Positions 45,494 through 58,037 of a stretch of DNA of 64,000 bases are shown in pieces. Position 1 is the stretch's first letter; the number at the start of each line of letters is the position of its first letter. Position numbers and translations under genes: made by a program. This DNA comes from Romanomermis culicivorax (Eukaryota; Nematoda; Enoplea; Mermithida; Mermithidae). The notes beneath the pieces were generated by a model, which had not been told where the DNA came from, did not search any database, and saw only the letters and a list, made by a program, of their open reading frames with translations. Location: the NCBI GenBank assembly GCA_963922205.1, contig CAWUHX010000130.1, forward strand, positions 620,001 to 684,000. The letters are read 5' to 3'.

Positions 45494-48400
45494 GTGAGTG
45501 TAAAGTTGGTGTAAAGTGTTGACCTTAGGTGTAAAGCTGTGATTTTCGTTGGTGTAAAGTTTTGGCTCGTGGTAGTGCGAAGTGATTTTTTGGTGTAAAA
45601 CTGTTGTTTTCACAAGTGTAAAGTTTGGACTCGTTGTAATGTAAAGCGATTTTCTTTGCCGTCTACCACTCGGAAAAGTGTAAAGTCTTTTTGCAACAAG
45701 AAGTTGAAACTAATTTTTCAGGTGTAAAGTGATTTTTTGGTGTAAAGCTGTAATTTTCATTAATATATAGTTATGACTCTTGGTAGTGTAAAGTAATTCT
45801 CTTTCCAGCCTACGATTTAGATGAATGTAAAGTAATTTTTTGGTGTAAACCTACAATTTTCATTAGTGCAAAGCTTTGACTGTTGGTAGTTTAAAGTGAT
45901 TTTTTCCTGTTTAGGACTAGGAAAAGTGTAAAGTGATTTTTTTTGCTGCAAAACTGTGATTTTTTGCTGCAAAACTATGATTTTATTAGTGTAAAGTTTT
46001 GACTCCTGGTAGTGTAAAGTGATTTTCTTTCCTATTTACTACTTCGATGGGTGCAAAGTGATTTTTTGTGTAAAGCTGTAATTTTAATCAGTGTAAAGTT
46101 TTGACTCTTGGTGATGTAAAGTGACTTTTTTTCGCTGCAAAGCTGTAGTTTTCATGATTGTAAAGCTTTGACTCTTGGTAGTGTAAAGTATTTCTCTGCT
46201 GCAAAGCTGTAGTTTTCATCAGTGTAAAGTTTTGACCCTTGGTAGTGTAAAGTGATTTACCCTTTTTAAGACTACGAAAAGTGTAAAGTTATTTTTCGCT
46301 GCAAAGCTGTGATTTTCGTTGGTGTAAAGTTTTGATCCCTGGAGTGTAAAGTGATCTTCTCTCTTTTTTAAGACTACGAAAAGTGTAAAGTTATTTTTCG
46401 CTGCAAAGCTGTGATTTTCGTTGGTGTAAAGTTTTGATCCCTGGAGTGTAAAGTGATCTTCTCTCTTTTTTAAGACTGCGAAAAGTGTAAAGTTATTTTT
46501 TGCTTCAAAGCTGTGATTCTCGTTGGTGTAAAGTTTTGGTCCTTGGAGTGTAAAGTGATCTTATTTTATTTTTATGACTGCGAAAAGTGTAAAGTTATTT
46601 TTTTGCTGCAAAGCTGTGATTCACGTTAGTGTAAAGTTTTGATCCTTGGAGTGTAAAGTGATCTTCTCTCCTTTTTAAGACTACGAAAAGTGTAAAGTGA
46701 TTTTTTTGCTTCAAAGCTGTGATTTTCGTTGGTGTAAAGTTCCGATCCTTGGAGTGTAAAGTTATCTTCTTTCCTTTTTAAGACTGCGAAAAGTGTAAAG
46801 TTGTTTTTTGCTGCAAAGCTATGATTTTCGTTTGTGTAAAGTTTTGATCCTTGGAGTGTAAAGTGATCTTCTCTCCTTTTTAAGACTACGAAAAGTGTAA
46901 AGTAATTTTTTTGCTTCAAAGCTGTGTTTTTCATTAGTGTAAAGTTTTGATCCTTGGAGTGTAAAGTGATCTTCTCTCCTTTTTAAGACTACGAAAAGTG
47001 TAAAGTGATTTTTTTGCTTCAAAGCTGTGATTTTCGTTGGTGTTAAGTTTTTATCCTTGAAGTGTAAAGTGACCTTCTTTCCTTCTTGAGATTGTGAAAA
47101 GTGTAAAGTAATTTTTTGCTGCAAAGCTGTGATTTTCGTTGGTGTTAAGTTTTTATCCTTGAAGTGTAAAGTGATCTTCTTTCCTTTATAAGACTACGAA
47201 AAGTGTAAAGTGAATTTTTTTCGCTGCCAAGCTGTGATTTTCGTTGGTGTAAAGTTTTGATCCTTGGAGTGTAAAGTGATTTTCTTTCCTGTTTACGACT
47301 ACGAAAAGTGTAAAGTATTTCTCTGCTGCAAAGCTGTAGTTTTGATCAGTGTAAAGTTTCGACCCTTGGTAGTGTAAAGTGATCTTCTTTCCTTTGTAAG
47401 ACTACGAAAAGTGTAAAGTTATTTTTGCTGTATCTTCCATAATCTAGAGCTATTTTGTGACGATGAGTGTAAATTTTCGTTAGTGTAAACTTCCGACTCT
47501 CTGTAGTGTAAAGTGATTTTCTTTTATGTCTACCACTTCGATAAGTGTGAAGCTATTCTGGAACAATATTTGTAAAGTGATATTTTGGTGTAAAGGTCTG
47601 ATTTTCATTGGTGTAAAGTTTTGACTCCTGATCGTTTAAAGAGATTTTCTTTCCTGTCCACAACTTCCATAAGTGTAAACTTTATTTGCGAGTATAAGTG
47701 TAAAGTGACTTTTTAGTGTAAAGCTCCCATTCCTGTTGATGTAAAGTTGTGCGGCATTTGCAGTTTTGACTCTTGGTGGTATAAAGAATTTCAGTCTTCG
47801 AAAAGTGTAAAGGTTTTTGCGGCGTTTAGTGTAAAGTGAAGTGTTAAGCAGTGATTTTCGGCTCTGTGTAAAGGGTAAAGTAGTGTAAACTGCGATAATT
47901 CGTTCTCGTCTCCGGCCTCTATAAGTGTAAAGTGATTTTGGGACGGTAAGTGTAAAGTGACTGCCTTCGTGTAAAACTTGAATTTTCATTGGTGTAAAGT
48001 TGCTCGCCATCCTGTCAAGTTTTGTAAACAAGGTGTTTTTTGACATTTGATGTTAAGCGACAATTTATATCGGTGTAAACTTATATGTCGTCATTATAAA
48101 CTTCTGTCTCAAAGTAAATATGTTAGTGTAAAGCTATAATTTCTATTGGTGTAAAGTTGTCTGCTAAGCTCTGAACTTTTGTAATGGGGACTTTCGATAG
48201 TTGATGTAAAGCTCCAAATTATGTTGGTGTAAAGTTGATGCGCGTGTGTAAAGCTGCCATCTTCGTTTGTGTAAAGTTGTCCGTCATAGTCTCAAGCTGT
48301 AACGTTAATGTTGTAGTGTAAAGCTGTAATTTTTTGTCGGTGTAAACTAAACTTGCCTGTCACATTTGAAAATTTTGTAAACAATGGGTTTTACGACATT

Positions 48401-48988
48401 TATAGTGTAAAGCTGCACGTTTGAAAGGTGTAAAGTTTTTGTCTCGGTGTAAAGCTCTAATTTCGATTAGTGTAAAGTTGCTTTCAATCCTTTCAACTTT
48501 TGTAAAGGAAAGTTGCGACAATAAGTGTAAAGCTCTAATTTCCGTCGGTGTAAAGTTGTCTTCGATTGGATCAAGTTTCGACTTATGCTAGTGTAAAGCT
48601 CTCTCGGGACGTTTAGTCCGAATTCGATGTTTTAGTGTGAACCTATTATTTGTGTTGGTGTAAAGTTACCAGTTGACACCAACTCCTGGTAGTGTAAAGT
48701 GCGTTTGTTTTCAGTCAGCGACTTTTGTAAACGTGTAAAGCTATCTAACGATCGTTGGTGTAAAGCGCATCGTTTTTGTGTAAAGTCATGATTTCTAATA
48801 GTGTAAAGTTGTGTGTGGTCGTATCAATATGGTAAAGAAGGGGACTCAAGCCGGTTGATGTAAAGTTGCAATTTATGCTGGTGTAAAGTTATCTGTCGTC
48901 ATCCTCAGGTTTTTGACTCTTTGTAGTGTAAAGTGATTTTGGCGATGTAAAGTCTAGTGTAAATTATTTGTTTTTTTTTTGTTTACAG
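45494..48988 (+). repeat. Intron 20: same-direction GTGTAAAGT array
   Basis: 3,495 bp. Well over 60 copies of GTGTAAAGT lie almost all in the + direction. From 46150 to 47450 the unit is about 105 bp: GACTACGAAAAGTGTAAAG, CTGCAAAGCTGTGATTTTCG, TTGGTGTAAAGTTTTGATCC, TGGAGTGTAAAGTGATCTTC. From 47450 to 48980 only the core word is kept. The array begins in the donor itself (GGTGAGTGTAAAGTTGG). Ends TTTGTTTACAG. Confidence 0.92.
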
Positions 48989-49079
48989 ATTGTCAAGACT
49001 GGACGAAAATGACGCCTAAAAGTTTGTGGGCTCAATTGAAGCAAGAAATGGATTCATATTTCGGCTATCCGGTTGATAG
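48989..49079 (+). CDS. CLUH: CLUH exon 21: CLU central region
   Basis: Codons 872-902. Reads DCQDWTKMTPKSLWAQLKQE then MDSYFGYPVD. Family: AW--MTPQELWKNICQEAK, YFDF. Phase 1 in, phase 2 out before GTAATA. Confidence 0.95.
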
Positions 49080-51006
49080 GTAATATATGTAAACTTTTTT
49101 TGATTTTTTTTTAAATTTACGGAAAAATTGAAATTTTTATGTCAAATATTTTTTTTCCAGCAATTTTTTTGTTTTATTCATTTTTCTTATTTTTTGAATT
49201 TTTTGTTTGTTTTTCCAATTTTTTTCTATCAATTTTTTATATTTTTTCCATTTCCTTGGAAATTTTTGAAATTTTTTTTTCGCTTTTTCAAAATTTCGTA
49301 AAAATTGAAATTTTTATGTCAAATATTTTTCTTTTTTTTGTAGCAATTTTTTTTTATTCATTTTTGTTATTTTTTGAATTTTTTTTTGTTTTTGAAATTT
49401 TTTTCTATCAATTTTTTATATTTTTTTCCATTTCCTTCTTGGACATTTTTGAAATTTTTTTATTGACTTTTTCAAAATTTTGGAAAAATTGAAATTTTTA
49501 TGTCAAATAATTTTCCATTTTTTGTAGCAATTTTTTTGTTTTATTCATTTTTCTTATTTTTTGATTTTTTTTTTGTTTTTTAAATTTTTTTTTCTATCAT
49601 TTTTTTATATTTTTTTCATTTCCTTCTTGGGAATTTAATTTTTTTATTCGCTTTTTCAAAATTTCGAAAAAATTGAAATTTTTATGTAAAATTTTTTTTT
49701 AGCAATTTTTTCGTTTTATTCATTTTTCTTATTTTTAAATTTTTTTGTTTTTTAAATTTTTTTCTATCAATTTTTTATATTTTTTTCCATTTCCTTCTTG
49801 GAAATTTTTTAAATTTTTTTTTTCGCTTCTTCAAAATTATGGAAAAATTGAAATTTTTATGTCAAATAATTTTCTTTTTTTTGTAGCAATTTTTTCGTTT
49901 TATTCATTTTTCTTATTTTTAAATTTTTTTTGTTTTTTAAATGAAATTTTTAAAATTTTTTTTATTCAGTTTTTCAAAATTATGGAAAAATTGAAATTTT
50001 TATGTCAAATAATTTTCTTTTTTTTGTAGCAATTTTTTTGTTTTATTCATTTTTCTTATTTTTTGAATTTTTTTTGTTTTTGAAATTTTTTTCTATCCTT
50101 TTTTTATATTTTTTCCATTTCCTTCTTGGAAATTTTTGAATTTTTTTTATCCGCTTTTTCAAAATTTTGGGAAAATTGAAATTTTCATGTCGAATAATTT
50201 TCTTTTTTTTGTAGCAATTTTTTTGTTTTATTCATTTTTTTAAAATTTTTTTTATGATTTTGTTCGATCAATTTTTCATATTTTTTTCCATTTCCTTCTT
50301 AGAAATTTTTCGCTTTCTCGAAATTTTGGAAAAATCGAAATTTTTATGTCAAATTATTTTTTTTTATTTTTTGTAGCAATTTTTCTGTTTTATTCATTTT
50401 TCTTATTTTTTGAATTTTTTTTTGTTTTTTAGATTTTTTTCTATCAATTTTTTATATTTTTTTCCATTTCCTTCTTGGACATTTTTGAAATTTTTTTATT
50501 GACTTTTTCAAAATTTTGAAAAAATTGAAATTTTTATGTCAAATAATTTTTTTTAATTTTTTTGTAGCAATTTTTTTTGTTTTATTCATTTTTCTTATTT
50601 TTTGAATTTTTTTTGTTTTTTAAATTTTTTCTATCAATTTTTTATATTTTTTCCATTTCCTTCTTAGAAATTTTTAAAATTTTTTTTATTCGCTTTTTCA
50701 AAATTTTTTCTATTCTATTCTTTTCTATAAAATTTTTATATTTTGTTATTAGTTTACAAATTTTTGATTGTCTGCTTTTAGATTTTTTCTTTTTTTTTGA
50801 TTTTTTTGTTTATTGTTTTTGATATGTTTCATTAGCTTCTTTCAATTTTTTTTAATGATAAGTTTTTTTCACTTTTTGGATTTTTTGTTTTTTTTTTGTT
50901 TTTCAATTTTTCGGTCATTTTAAATTTTTTCTCAAATTAGAATTTTTTTTGTTTTTTTTTTTTATTTTTTTTTGTTTTTTTTCTTAAATTTTTTTTTTAA
51001 TTTCAG
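49080..51006 (+). repeat. Intron 21: about 180-bp T-rich tandem repeat
   Basis: 1,927 bp. Nine units have GAAATTTTTATGTCAAATA landmarks near 49129, 49308, 49490, 49675, 49850, 49992, 50180, 50337 and 50528. Each has a TTTTTTTGTAG acceptor-like site and TTTTTCCATTTCCTTCTTGG. From 50700 on it is degenerate T-rich sequence. Ends TTTTAATTTCAG. Confidence 0.9.
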
Positions 51007-51193
51007 CGAAACGATCGATAATTATTTAGAAACGAATCAAATACAAAAAATTCCCGTTTTACGTCGATTTTGCCTATTATCAGGCGTACAAATTCTGTCG
51101 CGCGAATATCAAATGGAAAATAGGCAAAAAACCACATTCAACGAAGAAGATATTCTAAGTTTATTCCCCGTCGTTAAACATATAAATCCTAGG
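51007..51193 (+). CDS. CLUH: CLUH exon 22: end of CLU central region
   Basis: Codons 902-964. Reads SETIDNYLETNQIQKIPVLR, RFCLLSGVQILSREYQMENR, QKTTFNEEDILSLFPVVKHI, NPR. Family: LQKI-LLRE, TGIQVLLKEY, F-EEDVLNIFPVVKHVNPK. Phase 2 in, phase 0 out before GTGAGT. Confidence 0.97.
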
Positions 51194-54100
51194 GTGAGTA
51201 AATTGCTTTTAAATTTTGGAAAAATTCGAATTTAATTGAAGAATTTTGAAGAAAAATTCGAATTTTTGATTAAAATTTGAATTTTCGTCAAAATTTGAAT
51301 TTTGCATCAAATTTAACATTTTTGGTAGAAATTTGAATTTTTGATTAAAATTTGAATTTCCCATCAAATGTCGAATTTTTCTCCCAAATTTGAATTTTGC
51401 ATAATTTTTGATGAAAATTTAAATTTTTGATTTAAATTTGAATTTTCCATCAAATTTAAAATTTTTGGTAAAAATTTGAATTTTTGATAAATTTGAATTT
51501 TGCATCAAATTTAACATTTTTGATTAAAATTTGAATTTTCCATCAAATTTAAAATTTTTGGTGAAAATTTGAATTTTTGATAAAATTTGAATTTTCCATC
51601 AAATTTCAAATTTTCGGCCCAAATTTGAATTTTGCATCAAATTTAACATTTTTGATGAAAATTTGAATTTTTGATTGAAATTTGAATTTTCGTCAAAATT
51701 TGAATTTTGCATCAAATTTAACATTTTTGGTGAAAATTGGAATTTTTGATTAAAATTTGAGTGTTCGTCAAAATTTGAATTTTGCATCAAATTTAACATT
51801 TCTGGTGAAAATTTGAATTTTTGATTGAAATTTGAATTTTTGATTGAAATTTGAATTTTCGTCAAAATTTGAATTTTGCATCAAATTTAACATTTTTGGT
51901 GAAATTTTGAATTTTTGATTAAAATTTGAATTTTCGTCAAAATTTGAATTTTGCATCAAATTTAACATTTTTGGTGAAATTTTGAATTTTTGATTAAAAT
52001 TTGAATTTTCGTTAAAAGTTTGAATTTTGCATCAAATCTAACATTTTTAGTGAAAATTTGAATTTTTGATTAAAATTTGAATTTGCGTCAAAATTTGAAT
52101 TTTGCATCAAATTTAACATTTCTGGTGAAAATTTGTATTTTTGATTAAAATTTGAGTGTTCGTCAAGATTTGAATTTTGCATCAAATTTAACATTTCTGG
52201 TGAAAATTTGAATTTTTGATTAAAATTTGAATTTTCGTTAAAAATTTGAATTTTGCATCAAATTTAACATTTTTGGTGAAAATTTGAATTTTCGTCAAAA
52301 TTTGAATTTTGCATCAAACTTAACATTTTTGGTGAAAATTGGAATTTTTGATTGAAATTTGAATTTTCGTCAAAATTTGAATTTTGCATCAAATTTAACA
52401 TTTTTGGTGAAAATTGGAATTTTTGATTAAAATTTGAGTGTTCGTCAAAATTTGAATTTTGCATCAAATTTAACATTGCTAGTGAAAATTTGAATTTTTT
52501 ATTAAAATTTGAATTTTCGTCAAAATTTGAATTTTGCATCAAATTCAACATTTTTGGTGAAAATTTGAATTTTTGATTAAAATTGGTGTTCGTCAAAATT
52601 TGAATTTTGCATTAAATTTAACATTTCTGGTGAAAATTCGAATTTTTGATTAAAATTTGAAATTTCGTCAAAATTTGAATTTTGCATCAAATTTAACATT
52701 TTTGGTGAAAATTTGAATTTTTGATTAAAATATGAATTTTCGTCAAAATTTTAATTTTGCATCAAATTTAACATTTTTGGTGAAAATTTGAATTTTCGAT
52801 TAAAATTCGAATTTTCGTCAAAATTTGAATTTTGCATCAAATTTAACATTTCTGGTGAAAATGTGAATTTTTGATTAAAATTTGAATTTTCGTCAAAATT
52901 TGAATTTTGCATCAAATTTAACGTTTTTGGTGAAAATTTGTATTTTTGATTAAAATTTGAGTGTTCGTCAAAATTTTAATTTTACATCAAGTTTAACATT
53001 TTTGGTGAAAATTTGAATTTTTGATTAAAATTTGAGTGTCCGTCAAAATTTGAATTTTGCATCAAATTTAACATTTTTGGTGAAAATTGGAATTTTCGAT
53101 TAAAATTTGAATTTTCGTCAAAATTTGAATTTTGCATCAAATTTAACATTTTTGATGAAAATTTGAATTTTTGATTAAAATTTGAGTGTTCGTCAAAATT
53201 TGAATTTTGCATTAAATTTAACATTTTTGGTGAAAATTTGAATTTTTGATTAAAATTTGAATTTTCGTTAAAAATTTGAATTTTGCATCAAATTTAACAT
53301 TTTTGGTGAAAATTTGAATTTTTGATTGAAATTTGAATTTTTGATTGAAATTTGAATTTTCGTCAAAATTTGAATTTTGCATCAAATTTAAAATTTTTGG
53401 TGAAATTTTGAATTTTTGATTAAAATTTGAATTTTCGTCAAAATTTGAATTTTGCATCAAATTTAACATTTTTGGTGAAATTTTGAATTTTTGATTAAAA
53501 TTTGAATTTTCGTTAAAAGTTTGAATTTTGCATCAAATCTAACATTTTTAGTGAAAATTTGAATTTTTGATTAAAATTTGAATTTTTGATTAAAATTTGA
53601 ATTTGCGTCAAAATTTGAATTTTGCATCAAATTTAACATTTCTGGTGAAAATTTGTATTTTTGATTAAAATTTGAGTGTTCGTCAAGATTTGAATTTTGC
53701 ATCAAATTTAATATTTCTGGTGAAAATTTGAATTTTTGATTAAAATTTGAGTGTTCGTCAAGATTTGAATTTTGCATCAAATTTAACATTTCTGGTGAAA
53801 ATTTGAATTTTTGATTAAAATTTGAATTTTCGTCAAAATTTGAATTTTGCATCAAATTTAACATTTTTGGTGAAAATTTGAATATTTGATTGAAATTTGA
53901 ATATTTGTCAAAATTTGAATTTTCGTCAAAATTTGAATTGATTTGATTTTATGGTTTCGATGAAAATTTAAATTTTGATTAAACTCGGAATTCCGGTCAA
54001 ATTTGAATTTCAGATCAATGTGAAAATTTTTTAATCGAAATTCGAATTTTCGAACAAAATTGCGATATTCGACCAAATTTCAAAATTTTGATCAAAATTG

Positions 54101-57100
54101 AATTTTTTTCAAAATAGAATTTTGATTTTGATGAAATTTCGAATTTTAAATATTTATGTGTTCAAATGACGAATTCTGGACCAATTTTCGGACTTTTGAT
54201 TGAAAATTCTGAATTTTGTTTTGTAAAATTCTCGGATTCTTGAGAAAACTGTAGAATTTTGTAAAAAATTGTAAAATTCTGTAAAGAAAATGAGAATGTA
54301 AAATCAAATGTTGATTTTTCGAAAAATTTGTAAATTTTTGGAAATTTTTTCTAAATGTGTATTTTTTAAAATTGTAAATTTTTTTGAAAATGTGTAAACT
54401 TTTTCAAAATTGTAATTTTTTTGCAAAAGTCTTGAAAATGCGTCAAGTTTTTAAAAATTGTAATTTTTTTCGAAAATGTGTAAACTTTTTTAAAATTGTA
54501 ATTTTTTGCAAAATTTTTGAAAATGCGTAAAGTTTCAAAAAAATTTTAAATTTTTCTGAAAATGTGTAAACTTTTTTAAAATTGTAGATTTTTGCAAAAT
54601 TTTTGAAAATGTGTAAACTTTTTTAAAATTGTAGATTTTTGCAAAATTTTTGAAAATGTGTAAACTTTTTTAAAATTGTAATTTTTTGCAAAATTTTTGA
54701 AAATGTGTAAAGTTTTTTAAAATTGTAATTTTTTTTGCAAAATTTTTGAAAATGCGTAAAGTTTTAAAAAATTGTAATTTTTTGCAAAATTTTTGAAAAT
54801 GTGTAAAGTTTTTAAAAATTGTAAATTTTTTTCGAAAATGTATAAACTTTTTTAAAATTGTAATTTTTTTGCAAAATTTTTAAAAATGCGTAAAGTTTCA
54901 AAAAAATTGTAAATTTTTTCGAAAATGTGCAAAATTTTTTAAAATTGTAATTTTTTCCAAAATTTTTGAAAATGCTCGAAGTTTTTAAAAATTGTAAATT
55001 TTTGTGAAAATGTGTAAACTTTTTTAAAATTGTAAATTTTTTGCTAAATTTTTGAAAATGCGTAAAGTTTTTAAAAATTGTAAATTTTTTTGAAAATGTG
55101 TAAACTTTTTCAAAATTGTAATTTTTCGCGAAATTTTTGAAAATGCGTAAAGTTTCAAAAAAATTATAAATTTTTTTCGAAAATGTGTAAACTTTTTTAA
55201 AATTGTAATTTTTTTGCAAAATTTTTGAAAATGCGTAAAGTTTTTAAAAATTGTAAATTTTTTTGAAAATGTGTAAACTTTTCTAAAATTGTAATTTTTT
55301 TGCAAAATTTTAGAAAATGCGTAAAGTTTTTGAAAATTGTAAATTTTTTTGAAAAGTGTAAACTTTTTTTGAATTTTAATTTTTTTGCAAAATTCTTGAA
55401 AATGCGTAAAGTTTTTGAAAATTGTAAATTTTTTTGAAAATGTGTAAACTTTTAATTTTTTGCAAAATTTTTAAAAATGCGTAAAGTTTTTAAAAATTGT
55501 AAGATTTTTTCAAAATGTGTCAACTTTTTCAAAATTTTAATTTTTTTCAAAATTTTTTAAAATGCGTAAAGTTTTTTAAAATTGTAAATTTTTTCGAAAA
55601 TGTGTAAACGTTTTTAAAATTGTAATTTTTTGCAGAATTTTTGAAAATGTGTAAACTTTTTTAAAATTGTAATTTTTTTGCAAAATGTTTAAAAATGCGT
55701 AAAGTTTCAAAAAAATTGTAAATTTTTTTGAAAATGTGTAAACTTTCTCAAAATTGTAATTTTTTACAAAATTTTCGAAAATGCGTAAAGTTTTTTGAAA
55801 TTGTAAATTTTTTTCGAAAATGTGTAAACTTTTTTAAAATTGTAATTTTTTGCAAAATTTTTGAAAATGCGTAAAGTTTTTAAAAATTGTAAATTTTTTT
55901 GAAAATGTGTAAACTTTTTTAAAATTGTAATTTTTTCGCAGAATTTTTAAAAAAGCGTAAAGTTTTCAAAAAATTGTAAATTTATTTGAAAATGTGTAAA
56001 CTTTTTCAAAATTGTAATTTTTCGCGAAATTTTTGAAAATGCGTAAAGTTTCAAAAAAATTATAAATTTTTTTCGAAAATGTGTAAACTTTTTTAAAATT
56101 GTAATTTTTTTGCAAAATTTTTGAAAATGCGTAAAGTTTTTAAAAATTGTAAATTTTTTTGAAAATGTGTAAACTTTTTTAAAATTGTAATTTTTTCGCA
56201 GAATTTTTAAAAAAGCGTAAAGTTTTCAAAAAATTGTAAATTTATTTGAAAATGTGTAAACTTTTTCAAAATTGTAATTTTTCGCGAAATTTTTGAAAAT
56301 GCGTAAAGTTTCAAAAAAATTATAAATTTTTTTCGAAAATGTGTAAACTTTTTTAAAATTGTAATTTTTTTGCAAAATTTTAGAAAATGCGTAAAGTTTT
56401 TGAAAATTGTAAATTTTTTTGAAAAGTGTAAACTTTTTTTGAATTTTAATTTTTTTGCAAAATTCTTGAAAATGCGTAAAGTTTTTGAAAATTGTAAATT
56501 TTTTTGAAAATGTGTAAACTTTTAATTTTTTGCAAAATTTTTAAAAATGCGTAAAGTTTTTAAAAATTGTAAGATTTTTTCAAAATGTGTCAACTTTTTC
56601 AAAATTTTAATTTTTTTCAAAATTTTTTAAAATGCGTAAAGTTTTTTAAAATTGTAAATTTTTTCGAAAATGTGTAAACGTTTTTAAAATTGTAATTTTT
56701 TGCAGAATTTTTGAAAATGTGTAAACTTTTTTAAAATTGTAATTTTTTTGCAAAATGTTTAAAAATGCGTAAAGTTTCAAAAAAATTGTAAATTTTTTTG
56801 AAAATGTGTAAACTTTCTCAAAATTGTAATTTTTTACAAAATTTTCGAAAATGCGTAAAGTTTTTAAAAATTGTAAATTTTTTTGAAAATGTGTAAACTT
56901 TTCTAAAATTGTAATTTTTTTGCAAAATTTTAGAAAATGCGTAAAGTTTTTGAAAATTGTAAATTTTTTTGAAAAGTGTAAACTTTTTTTGAATTTTAAT
57001 TTTTTTGCAAAATTCTTGAAAATGCGTAAAGTTTTTGAAAATTGTAAATTTTTTTGAAAATGTGTAAACTTTTAATTTTTTGCAAAATTTTTAAAAATGC

Positions 57101-57630
57101 GTAAAGTTTTTAAAAATTGTAAGATTTTTTCAAAATGTGTCAACTTTTTCAAAATTTTAATTTTTTTCAAAATTTTTTAAAATGCGTAAAGTTTTTTAAA
57201 ATTGTAAATTTTTTCGAAAATGTGTAAACGTTTTTAAAATTGTAATTTTTTGCAGAATTTTTGAAAATGTGTAAACTTTTTTAAAATTGTAATTTTTTTG
57301 CAAAATGTTTAAAAATGCGTAAAGTTTCAAAAAAATTGTAAATTTTTTTGAAAATGTGTAAACTTTCTCAAAATTGTAATTTTTTACAAAATTTTCGAAA
57401 ATGCGTAAAGTTTTTTGAAATTGTAAATTTTTTTCGAAAATGTGTAAACTTTTTTAAAATTGTAATTTTTTGCAAAATTTTTGAAAATGCGTAAAGTTTT
57501 GAAAAAATTGTAAATTTTTTTCGAAAATGTGTGAACTTTTTTGAAATTGTAAATTTTTTTCTAAAATTTTCAGTGTAAAATTGTAAACTCTTCAACTTTA
57601 CAACAAAATTTTAATTTTTTTCCACTCCAG
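51194..57630 (+). repeat. Intron 22: two adjacent arrays (about 75 bp and about 85 bp)
   Basis: 6,437 bp, the longest intron. From 51230 to about 53940 the unit is about 75 bp with GTCAAAATTTGAATTTTGCA and TCAAATTTAACATTTTTGGT, about 36 copies. From 54300 to 57590 the unit is about 85 bp with GAAAATGCGTAAAGTTTTTA and AAAATTGTAATTTTTTTGCA, about 38 copies. Within it GTAAGATTTTTTCAAAATGT recurs at about 55499, 56569 and 57119, giving larger duplications of 1,070 and 550 bp. Ends TTTTTCCACTCCAG. Confidence 0.93.
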
Positions 57631-57903
57631 GCTACTGACGCTTTCAATTTTTACACGTCGGGTCAGGCGAAAATTCAACAAGGTCAATTGCGAGCCGGCT
57701 ACGATTTAGTTTTGGAAGCGTTGAACAGTTTGAACAACGTTTACGGCGCTTTACACCCCGAAATCGCCCAATGCCTGCGCTTGTTGGCCCGTCTGGCCTA
57801 CATTTTGGGCGACCACCAGGAGGCCATGAGCCAACAACACAAGGCCGTTTTGATGAGCGAACGTTGCAACGGCGTCGACCATCCGCAAACCATTCAGGAA
57901 TAC
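57631..57903 (+). CDS. CLUH: CLUH exon 23: first TPRs
   Basis: Codons 965-1055, phase 0 in and out. Reads [80 protein letters not shown]. Matches family [63 protein letters not shown]. These are TPR-type helical pairs involved in RNA binding in this family. The donor is GTGAGT, and the TTCAGGAATAC edge is echoed downstream. Confidence 0.98.
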
Positions 57904-58025
57904 GTGAGTCTACTTTACACTTTAGTGTAAAGTGCCTCGATAACACTTTACACTCAAGTTTGTTTAAACATTACATATTTGGAATTGTGTGTAAACTTTT
58001 GAATTTTGCATCATTTTCTTGAACT

Positions 58026-58037
58026 ATTCAGGAATAC
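58026..58037 (+). repeat. Exon 23 3'-edge echo, unit 1
   Basis: ATTCAGGAATAC as at the end of exon 23, followed by ATGAGC instead of the donor GTGAGT. The next 120 nt repeat the start of intron 23 with few changes. Units 2-4 end at 58170, 58304 and 58438 (spacing 133-134 bp). Confidence 0.93.

Noticed and set aside
51599-54076. Minus-strand frames with a regular 25-residue repeat (MLNLMQNSNFDENSNF)
   Set aside because: The intron 22 unit is about 75 bp, a multiple of three, so a frame stays open by arithmetic. There is no start context or family match, and it lies inside a sense-strand intron.
54812-57595. Minus-strand Lys/Phe/Thr-rich frames
   Set aside because: Same cause as above, in the second array of intron 22.
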